Assembly: GCA_001939145.1 (NCBI GenBank)
Contig: LSRX01000047.1
Location: 548,682-612,681 of the forward strand
Direction of reading: 5' to 3'
From: Symbiodinium microadriaticum
Lineage: Eukaryota; Sar; Dinophyceae; Suessiales; Symbiodiniaceae
DNA length: 64,000 bases
Shown: positions 33,289 through 43,810 of the stretch, in pieces
How positions within the stretch are numbered: position 1 is the stretch's first letter
How the letters are laid out: each line of letters opens with the position of its first letter
Position numbers and translations under genes: made by a program
Notes under the pieces: model-generated
The model's database searches: none
Told to the model about the DNA's origin: nothing
What the model saw: the letters and a program-made list of their open reading frames with translations, nothing else

Positions 33289-33570
33289 TTGGAGTTGGTT
33301 CTCCAACAAAGAACTGCCATCCAGGGTCTGGCTTCTGCAACTATACTATACTTAAGCTTACTTACTATAACCCCCAATTGCACTACTTGTACCCATATAG
33401 GCCCCTAAGTAGTTCCTTTTTATGGCTTATATTTAGGAATCCTAGAAAGTAATCCCAAAAAGGAACTACTTAGGGGCCCATGGGTAACCATACTTACTAA
33501 GTCCCATGATCCTTCAACTAGAGCCTCCCAGGCGCCCCATTTCCTCAAGCTCGGGAACATGTACAGGTAA
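33289..33570 (-). CDS. Two exons joined across an element-bearing intron
   Basis: Exon 33498-33570 (ATAG acceptor, GTAAGT donor) encodes YLYMFPSLRKWGAWEALVEG then SWDL. Exon 33289-33334 (TTGCAG acceptor, GTTAAG donor) encodes KPDPGWQFFVGEPTP. The join is in phase. The intron (33335-33497, 163 bases) contains a copy of the TACCCATAGGCCCC palindromic family. Both exons are tryptophan-rich. Family unknown. Confidence 0.48.
33394..33485. mobile_element. TACCCATAGGCCCC-family hairpin element
   Basis: Full-length copy with slightly diverged ends (TACCCATATAGG and CCCATGGGTA). It sits in the intron between exons 33289-33334 and 33498-33570. Confidence 0.58.
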
Positions 33571-33885
33571 CTATCAAGGCCCCTATACTACGCACCAAAG
33601 CCGGAAACGCCAGCATCCGGTTTTTGGTTCAGGGTTGTCGGGCCACATGATTGTTTTTTGCAGGGTCCTGCTTCCAAGATCCCTTACCTAGGACTATACC
33701 TTAAATGGTCGTAGGATCCTTATTGCAAGCTAGACCCTGGACCCTAAACCCTAAGATATCCTGGGATCCCTTGAGGCATATTCCTCAATCAAGGGATATT
33801 GGAAGGTCTGGGGAGCTTAGGGACCTTCAGAATTTCAAATCATAGGGTTTCTAAGGGTATTCCCTATGCGCTGCCTTCCGGCCCC

Positions 33886-33945
33886 GCCGCGGGCGCTGGC
33901 ATCCTGGCTACGAGAAGATTCAGGGCTTCCAGAGCTTTCGAAGGC
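33886..33945 (-). CDS. GC-rich candidate exon
   Basis: The minus frame reads KPSKALEALNLLVARMPAPA and ends AGPEGSA plus stop. A plus frame through the same island is also open (LPSGPAAGAGILATRRFRAS). Strand is therefore uncertain. Confidence 0.25.
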
Positions 33946-34424
33946 TTTAGGGTTTCTGGCTGGGTTTTGGGGGGCTTAGGATCGGGGTTTGTGAGGTTTC
34001 CAAGGGCGTTGGCTTAGTTTTTTGCAGTGGGTTTAGGATGGTTTAGCGGTCTGGTGTTTCTTCACCCTAAACCGTCCTTCTTATCCGAGGAATGTACTGC
34101 TAAGTTTCCAAGGTCCTCATTGATAACGGTGTATTATGGGCTTAGAGCTTATAGGCTAAATTTGTAAGATTTAGGGTTTAGGATAATGGTGTGAAGACCG
34201 AACCGCTACATGGCGTATTGTTTGTGTGGGCTCCCATCCGAAAGATGCCCCTCCTGATGGCTCCCCTAAGGGGCCGCATATCCGAGTAGTCTAAGCTTCA
34301 TGAGCCTCTCTGATCGAATCAAAGTAACAAGCAAGGTCCTCAGCACCCCAACCCTCCAACCCCGAGACCCCTCCCGAACCCTTTTACCAAGACCCCCCCT
34401 CCCGTCTTCAGAGGTTTGTTAAAC

Positions 34425-34700
34425 CCCAAACCCTCAACCCTATAAACCCCAAACCCTCAACCCTATAAGCCCCAAAACCCTAAACCCTATAAACCCCCAA
34501 CCCTAAACCCCATAAGCCCCAAAACCCTAAACCAGATAAACTATAAACCCCCAACCCTAAACCCCATAAGCCCCAAAACCCTAAACCCTATAAGCCCCAA
34601 AACCCTAAACCCCATAAGCCCCAAAACCCCAAACCCCATAAGCCCCAAAACCCTAAACCCTATAAACCCTAAACCCTATAAGCCCCAAAACCCTCAACCC
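34425..34700. repeat. CCCTATAAACCCC/CCCTAAACC higher-order array
   Basis: Alternating CCCTATAA, GCCCCAAAA and CCCTAAACC units repeat with a period of about 27 bases. Read on the minus strand it follows the GTTGGG donor of the exon at 34712-34833. Confidence 0.65.
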
Positions 34701-34711
34701 AAACGCCCAAC

Positions 34712-34833
34712 CCCGAAGGCGCCACTGGGCCGATCCAAATGAAGTCGGCGCCACGCCATCTCCTTTGGCGCCCTTCACGATGCGGAGCCCGACGATGGAC
34801 GGGGCATCAGGCTGACACATCGCGTCTTTCGAG
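34712..34833 (-). CDS. Candidate exon before a long telomere-like intron
   Basis: The frame reads AMCQPDAPSIVGLRIVKGAK then GDGVAPTSFGSAQWRLRG and meets a GTTGGG donor. The following 290 bases on the minus strand are degenerate TTTAGGG/TTTATAGGG repeat, consistent with an intron. The upstream acceptor is probably the CGAAAG near 34835. Confidence 0.42.
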
Positions 34834-36053
34834 GTTTTGGAGGTTTTGGGCTCCGAGCTTTAAGACCTGAACCCTAAGTCCTCGGATGCCTGATCTCGGC
34901 GTGGGGCAGGTTCCATATAAGGGTTGATGGCCTAGGGTTTAGGGGTAGGGGGTTTGACGGAGAGTTTAAGCCGTCCGTGAATCTGGTTGCTACTTGTATC
35001 AAATGCGGGGACCAAAGTCTTCCCAACAAATCCAAGACGAGGGTCAGAACAGAACATGTGAAGCTTGGGGGCTTTGCCTTACTGTGTTTTACATGTACAT
35101 GCGGCTTGAGATTGTTTTAGAGCTTCAGGGCCTAAGCTTAGGGTGTAGGGTCCAGGGCATGAAGTTGGGGATTTGGGCTTTGGGCTTCAGGTTTCCCTCC
35201 ACTACCAGCGATCCCATGTGGCGAAGAGAAGACAGCTTTACACACGATGCTAGAACCCGCAGAGGAAACAGGAATCTTGGACAAGAACCCCTAAAGCCTA
35301 AACCCTGAACCCTAAACCCTAAACAAAGCGAGTCTGGGGTCCGGATCTTGCTTTCTAATTTCTATCGGCCACCTTCTACTTCAATGTCGAAAGCCCTTTG
35401 TCCCCACCATGAACACCCGAAACCCTAAACCCTCAACCCCTAATCCCTAAAGGCCCTATTACCGAAAGGCCCTAAAGCCCTGACCAGGCGACAAAAGGCT
35501 TCCATACCCAGGACCCTCCAAGTACCCTCAAGTAGGGGTTTTTTGGTCGGGAATTAGGGATTTAGGGTAGATGGAGGGTCTAGGACATCAGCGTTCCTTC
35601 AGTAGACCCTGTCGACGCTCCCACCGGTAGGGACAAGGATACACTCAAAGCGTCGGAGATTGGTGAACACTTTTTGCTGTAGAACCCTTAGACTAAACGC
35701 TTCATCCCATGCCTGTAGTCCTGTAAAGAAAAATGCAGAGGCCCTTCTACTACCCCTCTACGACGTCACGAGCAATGCAGGCAAATGCTCAAGACCCGGG
35801 ATAACAATCGCAATATCGTAAAGTTGGATACCATACAATCTAAACCCTCAATTCGAAACCCTAAGCCCAAACCCGAACCACTACGAGCAGGGACCCGGCC
35901 CTGGTGCAGTCAGAAGCTTTCAGCACCATGCCACTTACCCCGGCCTCTTTCTTCGCGAGCTCCTCGATGACGCGGCTGAGTACCTGCTTCTCGAACCCAT
36001 GAAAGCCCGGTTTAGGGTTATAGGGAGGTTTGGAGTTTAGGGTTTGGGGAAGT

Positions 36054-36600
36054 TTAGGGTTCTTCAGGTTTGAGGGTAGCCCGCAAGCGGCCCCTGTTTT
36101 TTTTGGTTGGGGGGTTCAAACTATTGAGCTCCTTTCTGGGGTCTGGCTTTTGATGGTCGCTTCGACGGCACGGCCCTTCTAGAGCCTCCTTTCGGGGGCT
36201 TTCGGGTTTGGGGGCGATCATCATTTTTTGTGGAGAGGGGGGGAGGGGAGTAGGCTTACGGGGGCTCTTAGTACAGGTCTTCACGATTCCATGTTTCCAA
36301 TCCAAGACCAACGAGCCCCAAGACCCCCTACAGCCTACCTAGAGTCTCCATTGTAGTTCCTTTCTTTGGTTTAACCAATTATACATTAAGGATCCTAAAA
36401 GGTAACCGCAACAGCCAAATGCATCGTCCCAGCTACGTTCCTCAATACCAGCTCTGGGGCTCACTGCATTTGGCTCCATCGCGGGCTTCATAGAAGTTAA
36501 GTTGAAGGCTGGCGTGAAATTTAGGGTAATCAGGTTGGCGGATTGAGGGTTCAGATACCCGGAGCAGTTGACCAACACCCTAATTACTTGGAGACGCAAA
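36054..36600 (-). CDS. Two exons flanking a 78-base palindromic-element intron
   Basis: The upstream exon (36413 to at least 36600) reads NLTSMKPAMEPNAVSPRAGI then EERSWDDAFG. The terminal exon (36054-36334) reads CRGSWGSLVLDWKHGIVKTC and continues Pro/Lys/Arg rich (SPRKPTPLPPSPQK, ENRGR-like KKNRGRLRATLKPEEP) to a stop. Donor GTTGCG and acceptor CTAGGTAG lie at the two ends of the element 36335-36412, and the exons join in phase 1. The basic, proline-rich tail suggests a disordered or nucleic-acid-binding region. Function unknown. Confidence 0.52.
36335..36412 (-). mobile_element. CTACCTAGAGTCTCC-family element acting as a 78-base intron
   Basis: One end reads CTACCTAGAGTCTCCATTGT; the opposite arm is truncated to GGTAACC, so it is an asymmetric derivative. 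On the minus strand the intron runs from GTTGCGG to CTAGGTAG with in-phase exons on both sides. Confidence 0.5.
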
Positions 36601-36822
36601 GGTGAAGCCTCTTTGTAATAGGGACACCAAAACACCGTCAGGGGAGCCTGAAATATGGCCATGCAGCAATGCATGTAGGGTTTTCTTTTTTACCCATGAA
36701 CCTCTCTGTAAGAGTCTCTTGAGTGGGTCGTCTGGGGTACTGAAGGACATGCAACAAGGACATTCGGGTTTAGGTTGCAGGACGTGAGCCCCTGCAGCTG
36801 AGTTTTCGAGCAAGGGGTCTAT

Positions 36823-37026
36823 ATGTCCCTCTCAGGCGACGACCCAGCCAACCGTGGCATCCTTCTCTGCCTCACACACATGACTACCCTAAGTTCGCAT
36901 GCGGAGGCCCCCCCCCGGCAACTCTTCCAAAAGCCTGTAGCGGCAATTCGACCTCGAAAGTCTTCAGTTCAGGCCAAGCTACCCAAGTTTGCGTGGCTTG
37001 CGGTTTGCTATGGCCCTCTTCGTTGA
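36823..37026 (+). CDS. Open ATG frame, 67 codons, weak
   Basis: The frame starts MSLSGDDPANRGILLCLTHM and ends WLAVCYGPLR with good third-position G/C. A minus frame of similar quality covers the same bases (SKPQATQTWVAWPELKTFEV), so strand is undecided. It contains a run of eight C. Confidence 0.22.
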   Translation: MSLSGDDPANRGILLCLTHMTTLSSHAEAPPRQLFQKPVAAIRPRKSSVQAKLPKFAWLAVCYGPLR

Positions 37027-37257
37027 GGTTTCTTGGGAGGTAGGGTGCCGAAGACGGCCTTTTCCAAGCCAATTCCGCCCGGTTAGATTTCATGCGTAAG
37101 CTCGGGGCTCAGGATCTGGATGCGCGGCGTTCACGGGTTGGGAGGGGAGGGGAGGGGGGTGGGAGCGTGAGCGGCTGCACGGTCACTGCGCTTGGACCGT
37201 GGAGTGTGAGCCGTGAACCAACGATGTCGCAAGCTCAACACAGAGTACCACCCAAAT

Positions 37258-37480
37258 CCGAATCCAATAATATCATACCTTATCATACCTTATCATATCA
37301 TATCATATCACATATCATATCATATCATATCACATATCATATCATATCATATCATATCATATCATATCATATCATATCATATCATATCATATCATATCAT
37401 ACTATATCATACCATACCATACCACATCATATCATATCACATCGTACCAAATAATATCATGTCCTGTCATATCATACCAT
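37258..37480. repeat. TATCA pentamer satellite
   Basis: More than thirty TATCA units with ACCATACC variants toward the right. Three spurious frames read through it. Confidence 0.9.
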
Positions 37481-37852
37481 CTTATATTGTATCATGGCAT
37501 AGTCGTATAGCACAGCATACCCCCACACCCACACACACACACACACAAAAAGGGCAAATGTAACGGCCGCCAGAATGTGCAACGAAAGCATCTAACGATT
37601 GCACGTTCGCTCCTACCAGAGACTTGCGGATTTACAGGTTCAGAGTCTGAGGTGTTCCAGTTCACAAGATTGCGGTTCAGGGTCCGCCGTAAACCAACCC
37701 TTCAAAATCTCAACGGAAAGAGTAGATTCCTCATGTTCATTTCAGATTAATGCCCAAGCCAAAAATCACTTTGCACAGCCCTCAGGGGCTGAACTGGACG
37801 TGCCCCCCCCCCCCCCCCCTTCTTGGTGACCTCTTCAGGCTACAGGAGCGAA
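37398..37852. repeat. Left copy of a duplication around the N at 37853
   Basis: Bases 37398-37679 appear identical to 37854-38135 (282 bases), and 37817-37852 matches 38262-38297 (36 bases). The middle parts (137 versus 126 bases) are unrelated. The left copy has a run of 18 C, the right copy contains the coding exon. This looks like two versions of one locus placed in series by the assembly. Confidence 0.75.
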
Positions 37853-38029
37853 NCATACTATATCATACCATACCATACCACATCATATCATATCACATCG
37901 TACCAAATAATATCATGTCCTGTCATATCATACCATCTTATATTGTATCATGGCATAGTCGTATAGCACAGCATACCCCCACACCCACACACACACACAC
38001 ACAAAAAGGGCAAATGTAACGGCCGCCAG

Positions 38030-38299
38030 AATGTGCAACGAAAGCATCTAACGATTGCACGTTCGCTCCTACCAGAGACTTGCGGATTTACAGGTTCAGA
38101 GTCTGAGGTGTTCCAGTTCACAAGATTGCGGTTCAAAACTCTGATCGAAAGCGCAATATTGCATCTGCGGATACTGCAATTCCTGAAGGCGTCCAAAACG
38201 AATTTGCAACAATCGGTCCGCCTGCACCCAGATCTCTACTCGCCGGTCCTCCGGCTCCTCACCCTTCTTGGTGACCTCTTCAGGCTACAGGAGCGAATG
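38030..38299 (+). CDS. 90-codon exon, helical protein, unknown
   Basis: The exon lies between a CGCCAG acceptor and a GTTGAA donor that runs into TTTAGGG repeat. It reads NVQRKHLTIARSLLPETCGF, then TRLRFKTLIESAILHLRILQ, then LYSPVLRLLTLLGDLFRLQE. It is leucine-rich and probably all helical. The first 105 bases or so also occur at 37574-37679 in the duplicated copy before the N, where the second half is replaced by unrelated sequence. This is one of few plus-strand exons in the window. Confidence 0.5.
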
Positions 38300-38870
38300 G
38301 TTGAAGGGTTTAGGGCTTCAGGATTTGGGTTGCGAGGTTGCGAGGCCGAGGTTCCGGGAAGTTTAACTCCTTGAGGAAAATACTTGTCGGTAAATAAGCC
38401 TTCTTATTTTGGAAGCAAAGTATTGCAGTTTCAACTAGGGCGCATTGGGTGTTTGAGCTGTGCGAACGTCTTCATAGCTGTAGGATTTGGGTTCCCGATC
38501 CGTTGTTTTGGGGTCTCATGACAGAGAAAAAAATCTGAGTTTAGTGTCCATACCTTCCGTAGGACCGCGCTGACTAGCTTCGAAATCTGATTCGAGCGCT
38601 GGCAGGATCTTGAGAGATCGGATACATTGAGGTTGGGACTTCGTGCTTTCGTGCATTCTAAAGACTTTGTTTACCGGATAGAATAGTGAGCTGGGGTTGG
38701 GATAGATGCTCGGGTGGTAAGTTTCAGGGCTGAAGCAAATGGCAAAGTAGAGAGTTTACCTCATCGTGAGCCCAACTCAAACATTGGTGCCTTGCGGATG
38801 TGGCCGGCGACCAAGACCATGTTTGATGTCCGCCCCTGCATTGCAACTGCTGCTGAAAAGTCTTGAACTC

Positions 38871-39204
38871 TCAGACATGTTTTCGCAGCTCGAGAGAGCC
38901 GTCGAGTTCGGACGCAAGTGCTCGCAAGTAGAGCTTGTTCTTGTCAAGCACATACGCGGTTGGGCCGGGGATGGTTCGTCTCCATTTGCAGCGTTCCAGT
39001 GTCCTTCAACTACCCATGAGATGCTTCGCAACAAAACAAAGCCACACTGACAATCGCAAGATTGTATTGTTGCACCCTGTATCAGGGATGAAATTAGGTT
39101 GTCGGTATGTGCACAAATCAGTGGTTTCTGTTGTAGCAGCTCAGTGGTACTTACCTGCATGAATGGTTGCACGGCAATACACAACCACGATGACTATCAC
39201 AATA
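38871..39204 (-). CDS. Last two exons of a minus gene with a cysteine-rich segment
   Basis: Exon 39155-39204 (TTTCAG acceptor, GTAAGT donor) encodes YCDSHRGCVLPCNHSC. The terminal exon 38871-39003 encodes TLERCKWRRTIPGPTAYVLD then KNKLYLRALASELDGSLELR, KHV and a stop. The phase (2 then 1) fits. The Cys/His spacing in the first exon resembles NF-X1-type or RING-like zinc binding, but one short exon is not enough to assign a family. The gene points toward the plus exon at 38.0-38.3 kb (convergent). Confidence 0.48.
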
Positions 39205-40248
39205 CTGAAACTGTCTATGTACGTGTGCTGTCTGTATATATATATATACATATATAGAGTACATAAATGTCGCAATGTCACGTACGCACGCGTCCAAGTG
39301 CAGAATGCAATTTCCCACCAAAACACATAATGACTCAAGTATTACTGCGGTATATCGGCAGAATCTAGCACAGCTTACTTCTAGTCTAGACATGTTGGAG
39401 CGCTATGTTGCATACCATACAAACGCCCAATCCGGACTCGGGTGGCGACTTTATTGGAATGTCAATATATACGGCTACTAGGAATCCTTCTGGTCCAGGC
39501 CGCTGTATGCCATCCACCGTGAGGACTATTCTAGATGTACATCCCGAATGTCTACGTGGAGCGGGGACCCTTGAACTGTACGCAGGCGCAATGCTTCTAA
39601 ATGCAGCTCATGTGCCCCTATAGAAACAATTTGTTCCTAAGCCAAGAACTGTGTTAGCCCGTCCACAAACCATAAACTTCATACACACAAAACATCGCAA
39701 ATACCAGCAGTTTTCATGCATCAGCCGACCAGGTCGCCTGGTATGCTACGAATACAGCGATCTAGCATGCCTTTCAAGGGAGTGCGGGAGTGTAGACAAA
39801 CATGCAGCGGTGATTAAGATTTGGTGCAGGAGCGCGGATATGCCACTGCCACGTGGACATTTTGGTGTTTTGGTGTGCGGGTGTGTGGTACGTGGTGGTT
39901 GGGGGCATCGGTCCTTTTTAAGGACAACATCCTTCGCTTATAAGCAAGAGACACATCTATAACACAACAAATGTTTTTGAATGGAAGCAGGAGACACATC
40001 TACAACACAAGAACTGTTTTCGAACAGACCATCAATGCAAACAAGAGTCTTTGCTACTCAAAGCGTCTGAATACAAATACACTTATTATCCAACATGGAA
40101 GCACAAGCACCCTGACCAGGAGAGAAGAACGACGGCCACTCCGAGACCGCGAAACCTGTCCATGCACAAACACAGGCCCCACAGCAACCGTTTCTGAAGT
40201 AGTGCTGGTACTTATTTAGGACCCTGTTTCAATCTTACGACAAGTATT

Positions 40249-40479
40249 TTGAGCAACCAAGTATGCCTCGGCTGGACAGCAACCTCCAGTGAGGAAAGGG
40301 ATGCGGCAAAGCAGCCACCGAGAACATCTCAAAAACGATGTCTATTGCACATTCTCGTCTGTACTGCAGCAATGGCAACAATGCATGCTGGTGGTACCAG
40401 TCACGTGGCGCCTGACGTCATTATCTGGCGGTTGGTTGAAAACCTCCAGTACCAATCGGATAGCAAATCTCAACTCTGA
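40249..40479 (+). CDS. 76-codon plus frame, possible terminal exon
   Basis: The frame reads VCLGWTATSSEERDAAKQPP, then HAGGTSHVAPDVIIWRLVEN, and ends with a stop after YQSDSKSQL. Further plus frames of similar length follow one another upstream (39275-39481, 39405-39623, 39651-39962, 39971-40219), in a 1.2-kb stretch free of telomere-like repeats. They may be remnants of one decayed coding region; no motif identifies it. Confidence 0.3.
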   Translation: MSNQVCLGWTATSSEERDAAKQPPRTSQKRCLLHILVCTAAMATMHAGGTSHVAPDVIIWRLVENLQYQSDSKSQL

Positions 40480-41189
40480 ACCACAAGCTGGATCCAACTC
40501 CTGAACCCGTTTAAACCCTAACGCCAAAGCCCTACGCCACAAACCATAACCCCTAAATCCTAAACCCTAAACCGTAAAAACTCCAAAAAACCACGTTGGC
40601 TCGGAGTCGCGACCAGAAAGCTGGGGTGATCCGATGTAGCCGAGCCGCGAGTCTCTTAAAAGCAAGGCCGAAACATCTGAATGGAACAAGACGGTGAAGG
40701 GTTTAGGGTTGTGGGGTTTAGGGCTTCAGGGCTTAAGGTTTAGGGATTTGGGGTTTAGGGTTTCAGGCTTTAGGGCTTAATAGGGGCTTGAAGACTTGAG
40801 AATAGTTTCCTTCGGGGTTCTCGGCATCACTATAAAATAATGTACTTGATAAAATTCCTGACCCTGCCCTGATCCCGAAGCTCTAAACCTATACCCCCTA
40901 AACCCTTAAACCCCAAAGCGGACAGCTCCTGATCCGATGTGCTCTGCTACCAGTTTCTTATACGATTCGCAGCAGGCGTATTATAGAAAACATGTGTAGG
41001 ACTACCAAGAGAGACTATATGAAGAGGGCCTGTTAAATCATGATAGTAGTCAGTAGTTGTTTTCAGAGTATGCAAGCATGTGCCTCTGCAGGGACTACAA
41101 AGGGAGATTATGCTGAACTGTCTCTGCTGGTTCTGCTGTGCAGCCTCGACATATTTACATGTATGCATGCAGACAGACAAAAAGACAGA

Positions 41190-41845
41190 CAGAAAGGCAG
41201 GCAGGCAGGCAGGCAGGCAAACATCCATACATTACATTACATTACATTACATTACCTTACATTACATTACATTACATTACATTGCATTGCATTACATTAC
41301 ATTACATTACCTTACCTTACATTACCTTACATTACCTTACATTACCTTACCTTACCTTACATTACATTACATTACCTTACCTTACCTTACCTTACCTTAC
41401 CTTACATTACATTACATTACATTACAATGCATTGCATTGCATTGCGTTGCATTACATTACATTACATTACATTACATTACATTACATGGCATTGCATGGC
41501 ATGGCATGGCATGGCATGGCATGGCATGACATGACATGACATGGCATGGCATGACATGACATTAGACATACAGGCATACATACATGCATACATGCATACA
41601 TGCATGCATGCATGCATGCATGCACACACATGATCCGTCCATCCATCCGTCCATCCATCCATCCACATACATGCAAGCATGCACACCGACACACATACAA
41701 AAATGCATACATGCATACATGCATACGCACAATGCATACATACATACATACATACATACATACATGCAGACATACATACATACATGCAGACATACATGCA
41801 GACATACATGCAGGCATACAGACAGACATACATACACACATACCT
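41190..41845. repeat. Composite microsatellite: TTACA, TGGCA, ATGC and ATAC blocks
   Basis: CAGG(CA) units, then TTACA/TTACC pentamers (41222-41490), then TGGCA/TGACA pentamers (41490-41562), then CATACATGC tetramers (41570-41840). Frames up to 165 codons cross it because the unit lacks stops; they are not genes. Confidence 0.9.
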
Positions 41846-42120
41846 GCAACACGCTTACTAAGACAGGTTTTCGGAATGCAGGAAAGGAAACCCAGCAAGG
41901 GCTTCAGGCTGCAGGGTTGGTCTTCAGCCGGCAAGCGTCTTTGGGACTGTAGGATTCCATGAAGCTTAGGCATCGTCAAGGGTGTTGCTCCTTAAAGTAA
42001 AGCTATGAATCAAGGGTTTAGGGTTTGAGGGTTGCCACAGATTTTTGGATGTTTCGGGGTTGGGGGCTTCAGGCCGTTGGGCTTCCAGAAATGGCCAACC
42101 CAACACCGCTTTTAGGTTTC

Positions 42121-42207
42121 TCTAACCCTAACCCCCCAGGTACCTACTATATAGGGTACTAGAGCCCCTAGGGCCCTATATAGTAGGTACCTGGAGGGTT
42201 AGGGTAA
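42121..42207. mobile_element. GGTACC-family hairpin element, nearly identical to the 2.4-kb copy
   Basis: Shares almost the whole sequence with 2448-2527 and lies in the intron after the GTAAGC donor at 42225-42230. Confidence 0.55.
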
Positions 42208-42230
42208 CAGCTCGAAGACTTTGTGCTTAC

Positions 42231-42790
42231 GGGCCTCGGGGTAACCGGGTAAGGGTAGGAGTGCGAACACCAAACATCAAAGCACTCAATCCCAAGCTGG
42301 TGAATCTTTGCGCGGGGTGTTGGGTGCGGAGCACTGGAGCGTTAGACATATCTTCGACGCAACCTTCCCTGAGTCTAGGAGATAGAACACCGAAGCTCTG
42401 CATGCTCTGCGGACTCTCGAAATGGGGCAGACTGGAGAGCAGGAGGCTCCACCTTCTTCTTGGGCGGCACAGGTTGTAAACCTTCCAGGTTGCAGTGCGG
42501 TTCTGGCTCGGCATGGGATGGTAGGGCGCTTTAAAGCTTGAAAGTCTATGAGAAGAAGAAGCTGGTTTCGGGCCCGAGCCCTCTACAACCTGGAGCCTTC
42601 GACTCGGCCTGAGCCCTGTACCCATAGGCCCCTAAGTAGTTCCTTTTTAGGGTTTATATTTAATATCCTAAAAGGTAACCCCAAAAAGGAACTACTTAGG
42701 GGCCTATGGGTAGAGTCTAAAGCCCCGAAGCCCAAGAGATGATAAGCTTCGGGACTTGGGGTTCCGGCTCTGCCAGGACTGCTGAAGACA
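42231..42790 (-). CDS. Two exons joined across a 108-base element intron with probable GC donor
   Basis: The long exon 42231-42615 (127 codons) starts after GGGTACAG, the inverted-repeat end of a palindromic element. It reads LRPSRRLQVVEGSGPKPASS and on to GVRTPTLTRLPRG, ending at a canonical GTAAGC donor. The upstream exon (42724 to about 42790) reads WQSRNPKSRSLSSLGLRG and ends at GCTTTA, a GC-type donor. Phase 1 is kept across the element. The protein is Ser/Arg rich and probably disordered. A different element family (42121-42207) sits in the next intron. Confidence 0.52.
42616..42723 (-). mobile_element. TACCCATAGGCCCC-family element acting as intron
   Basis: A near-perfect hairpin: TACCCATAGGCCCCTAAGTA at one end and its inverse at the other, with TTCCTTTTT and GGAACTACTT inner arms. 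Other copies: 27614-27712, 33394-33485, 43811-43906, 55557-55652, and a partial one at 9197-9262. Here it lies in a 108-base GC-AG intron between in-phase exons. Confidence 0.6.
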
Positions 42791-43387
42791 CTGAAGACAT
42801 GGCTTTAGGGCTTTAGCTTTAGTGTTTAGGGTCTAGGGTTTAGTTAGGGCTTTTAATGTGACATTTAGGGTTTAGGGTTTAGGTAATCGTAAAGGATGTG
42901 CTTGAGGGTTTACTGTAAGGGCTGATCCCCTGAAAGCTTCACAAAGGTTCAGGGCTCTGGGTTCACGCTTTCGTTACAAAATGGTTAATTTTAGGTGCAG
43001 GGAATTCGGCTCTCCATACTAATTCCAGTTCTTTTTTACATGGCTGCATTGCTGGGTTGGGCACCAGAGAGATGGGGGGCCTTAAGCCCTAAACCCGAAA
43101 ACGCAATACGTCTCCTACAAAGAGTGTGACTCTGAGGTTTGGCAGTTAGAAGTGAGGACATTGGGTCGGTGCTGCCGCTGGAAAGATGTGCTATGAACTC
43201 TTGCACCAGCCCGAAAAAACCCTTCAAGAGCAAGAAACGTACAAAATCTGAAAGAACTCCCTACATCGTCTGGCTCAGCCTTGGTGGCAAAACCCTCAAA
43301 ACCTAAAACATCAACAAGCAAAGCCTTGTGCGAACTCCTGGACCATGGCATTCCCCATGGCCCTGATGATTTGTTGCGGTTGGCTTT

Positions 43388-43492
43388 TGGGACTGAACCC
43401 TAAACCCTAAAAACCCTAAACCCTAAAACCCTAAACCCTAAACCCTAAACCCTAAACCCTAAACCCTAATACCCTAAACCCTAAACTAAACC
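43388..43492. repeat. Near-perfect CCCTAAA array
   Basis: Twelve or more units, followed directly by two tandem palindromic elements. Confidence 0.7.
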
Positions 43493-43496
43493 CCTA

Positions 43497-43680
43497 CCTA
43501 GAGTCTCCATTGCAGTTCCTTTTTTTTGGTTTTAACTTTATATTTAGTTAGGATCCTATAACTAATCCCCTACCTAAAGTCTCCATTGCAGTTCCCTTTT
43601 TTGGCTTAACTTTATACTTAGGATATTTTAGGATCCTAGAAGAGAACCCCAAAAAGGAACTACAACGGAAACTTGAGGTA
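43497..43680. mobile_element. Two tandem CTACCTAGAGTCTCC-family elements
   Basis: Two head-to-tail units (about 43497-43565 and 43568-43680) share the CTACCTA(G/A)AGTCTCCATT start, a TTTATA(T/C)TTAG middle and a TAGGATCCTA core. The second carries the inverted GGAACTAC arm; the first lacks most of it. Confidence 0.5.
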
Positions 43681-43708
43681 AACCGTGGAGGATGGGTCCT
43701 TACAAACC

Positions 43709-43808
43709 TTATAAAAGCCCGTTTTGCGGGCCAACAAAGATCCTCTTAGAACCGTGTAAGGCACTGGTGACATCGCCCGAAGCCTCCGCAATGTAGGTGT
43801 CGATATAA
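43709..43808 (-). CDS. Terminal exon starting at an element end
   Basis: The inverted-repeat end of the element at 43811-43906 (ATGGGTAGTAG on the minus strand) provides the acceptor. The exon reads YIDTYIAEASGDVTSALHGS then KRIFVGPQNGLL and TAA. A competing frame (STPTLRRLRAMSPVPYTVLR) stays open longer, so the frame is likely but not certain. Confidence 0.4.
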
Positions 43809-43810
43809 CT

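Noticed and set aside
37258..37480. A CRISPR-like array (regular repeats near 37.3 kb).
   Set aside because: Units are a five-base satellite with no spacers, in a eukaryotic genome.
41040..41979. Overlapping frames of up to 165 codons on both strands.
   Set aside because: They read through stop-free penta- and tetranucleotide repeats and consist of periodic peptides.
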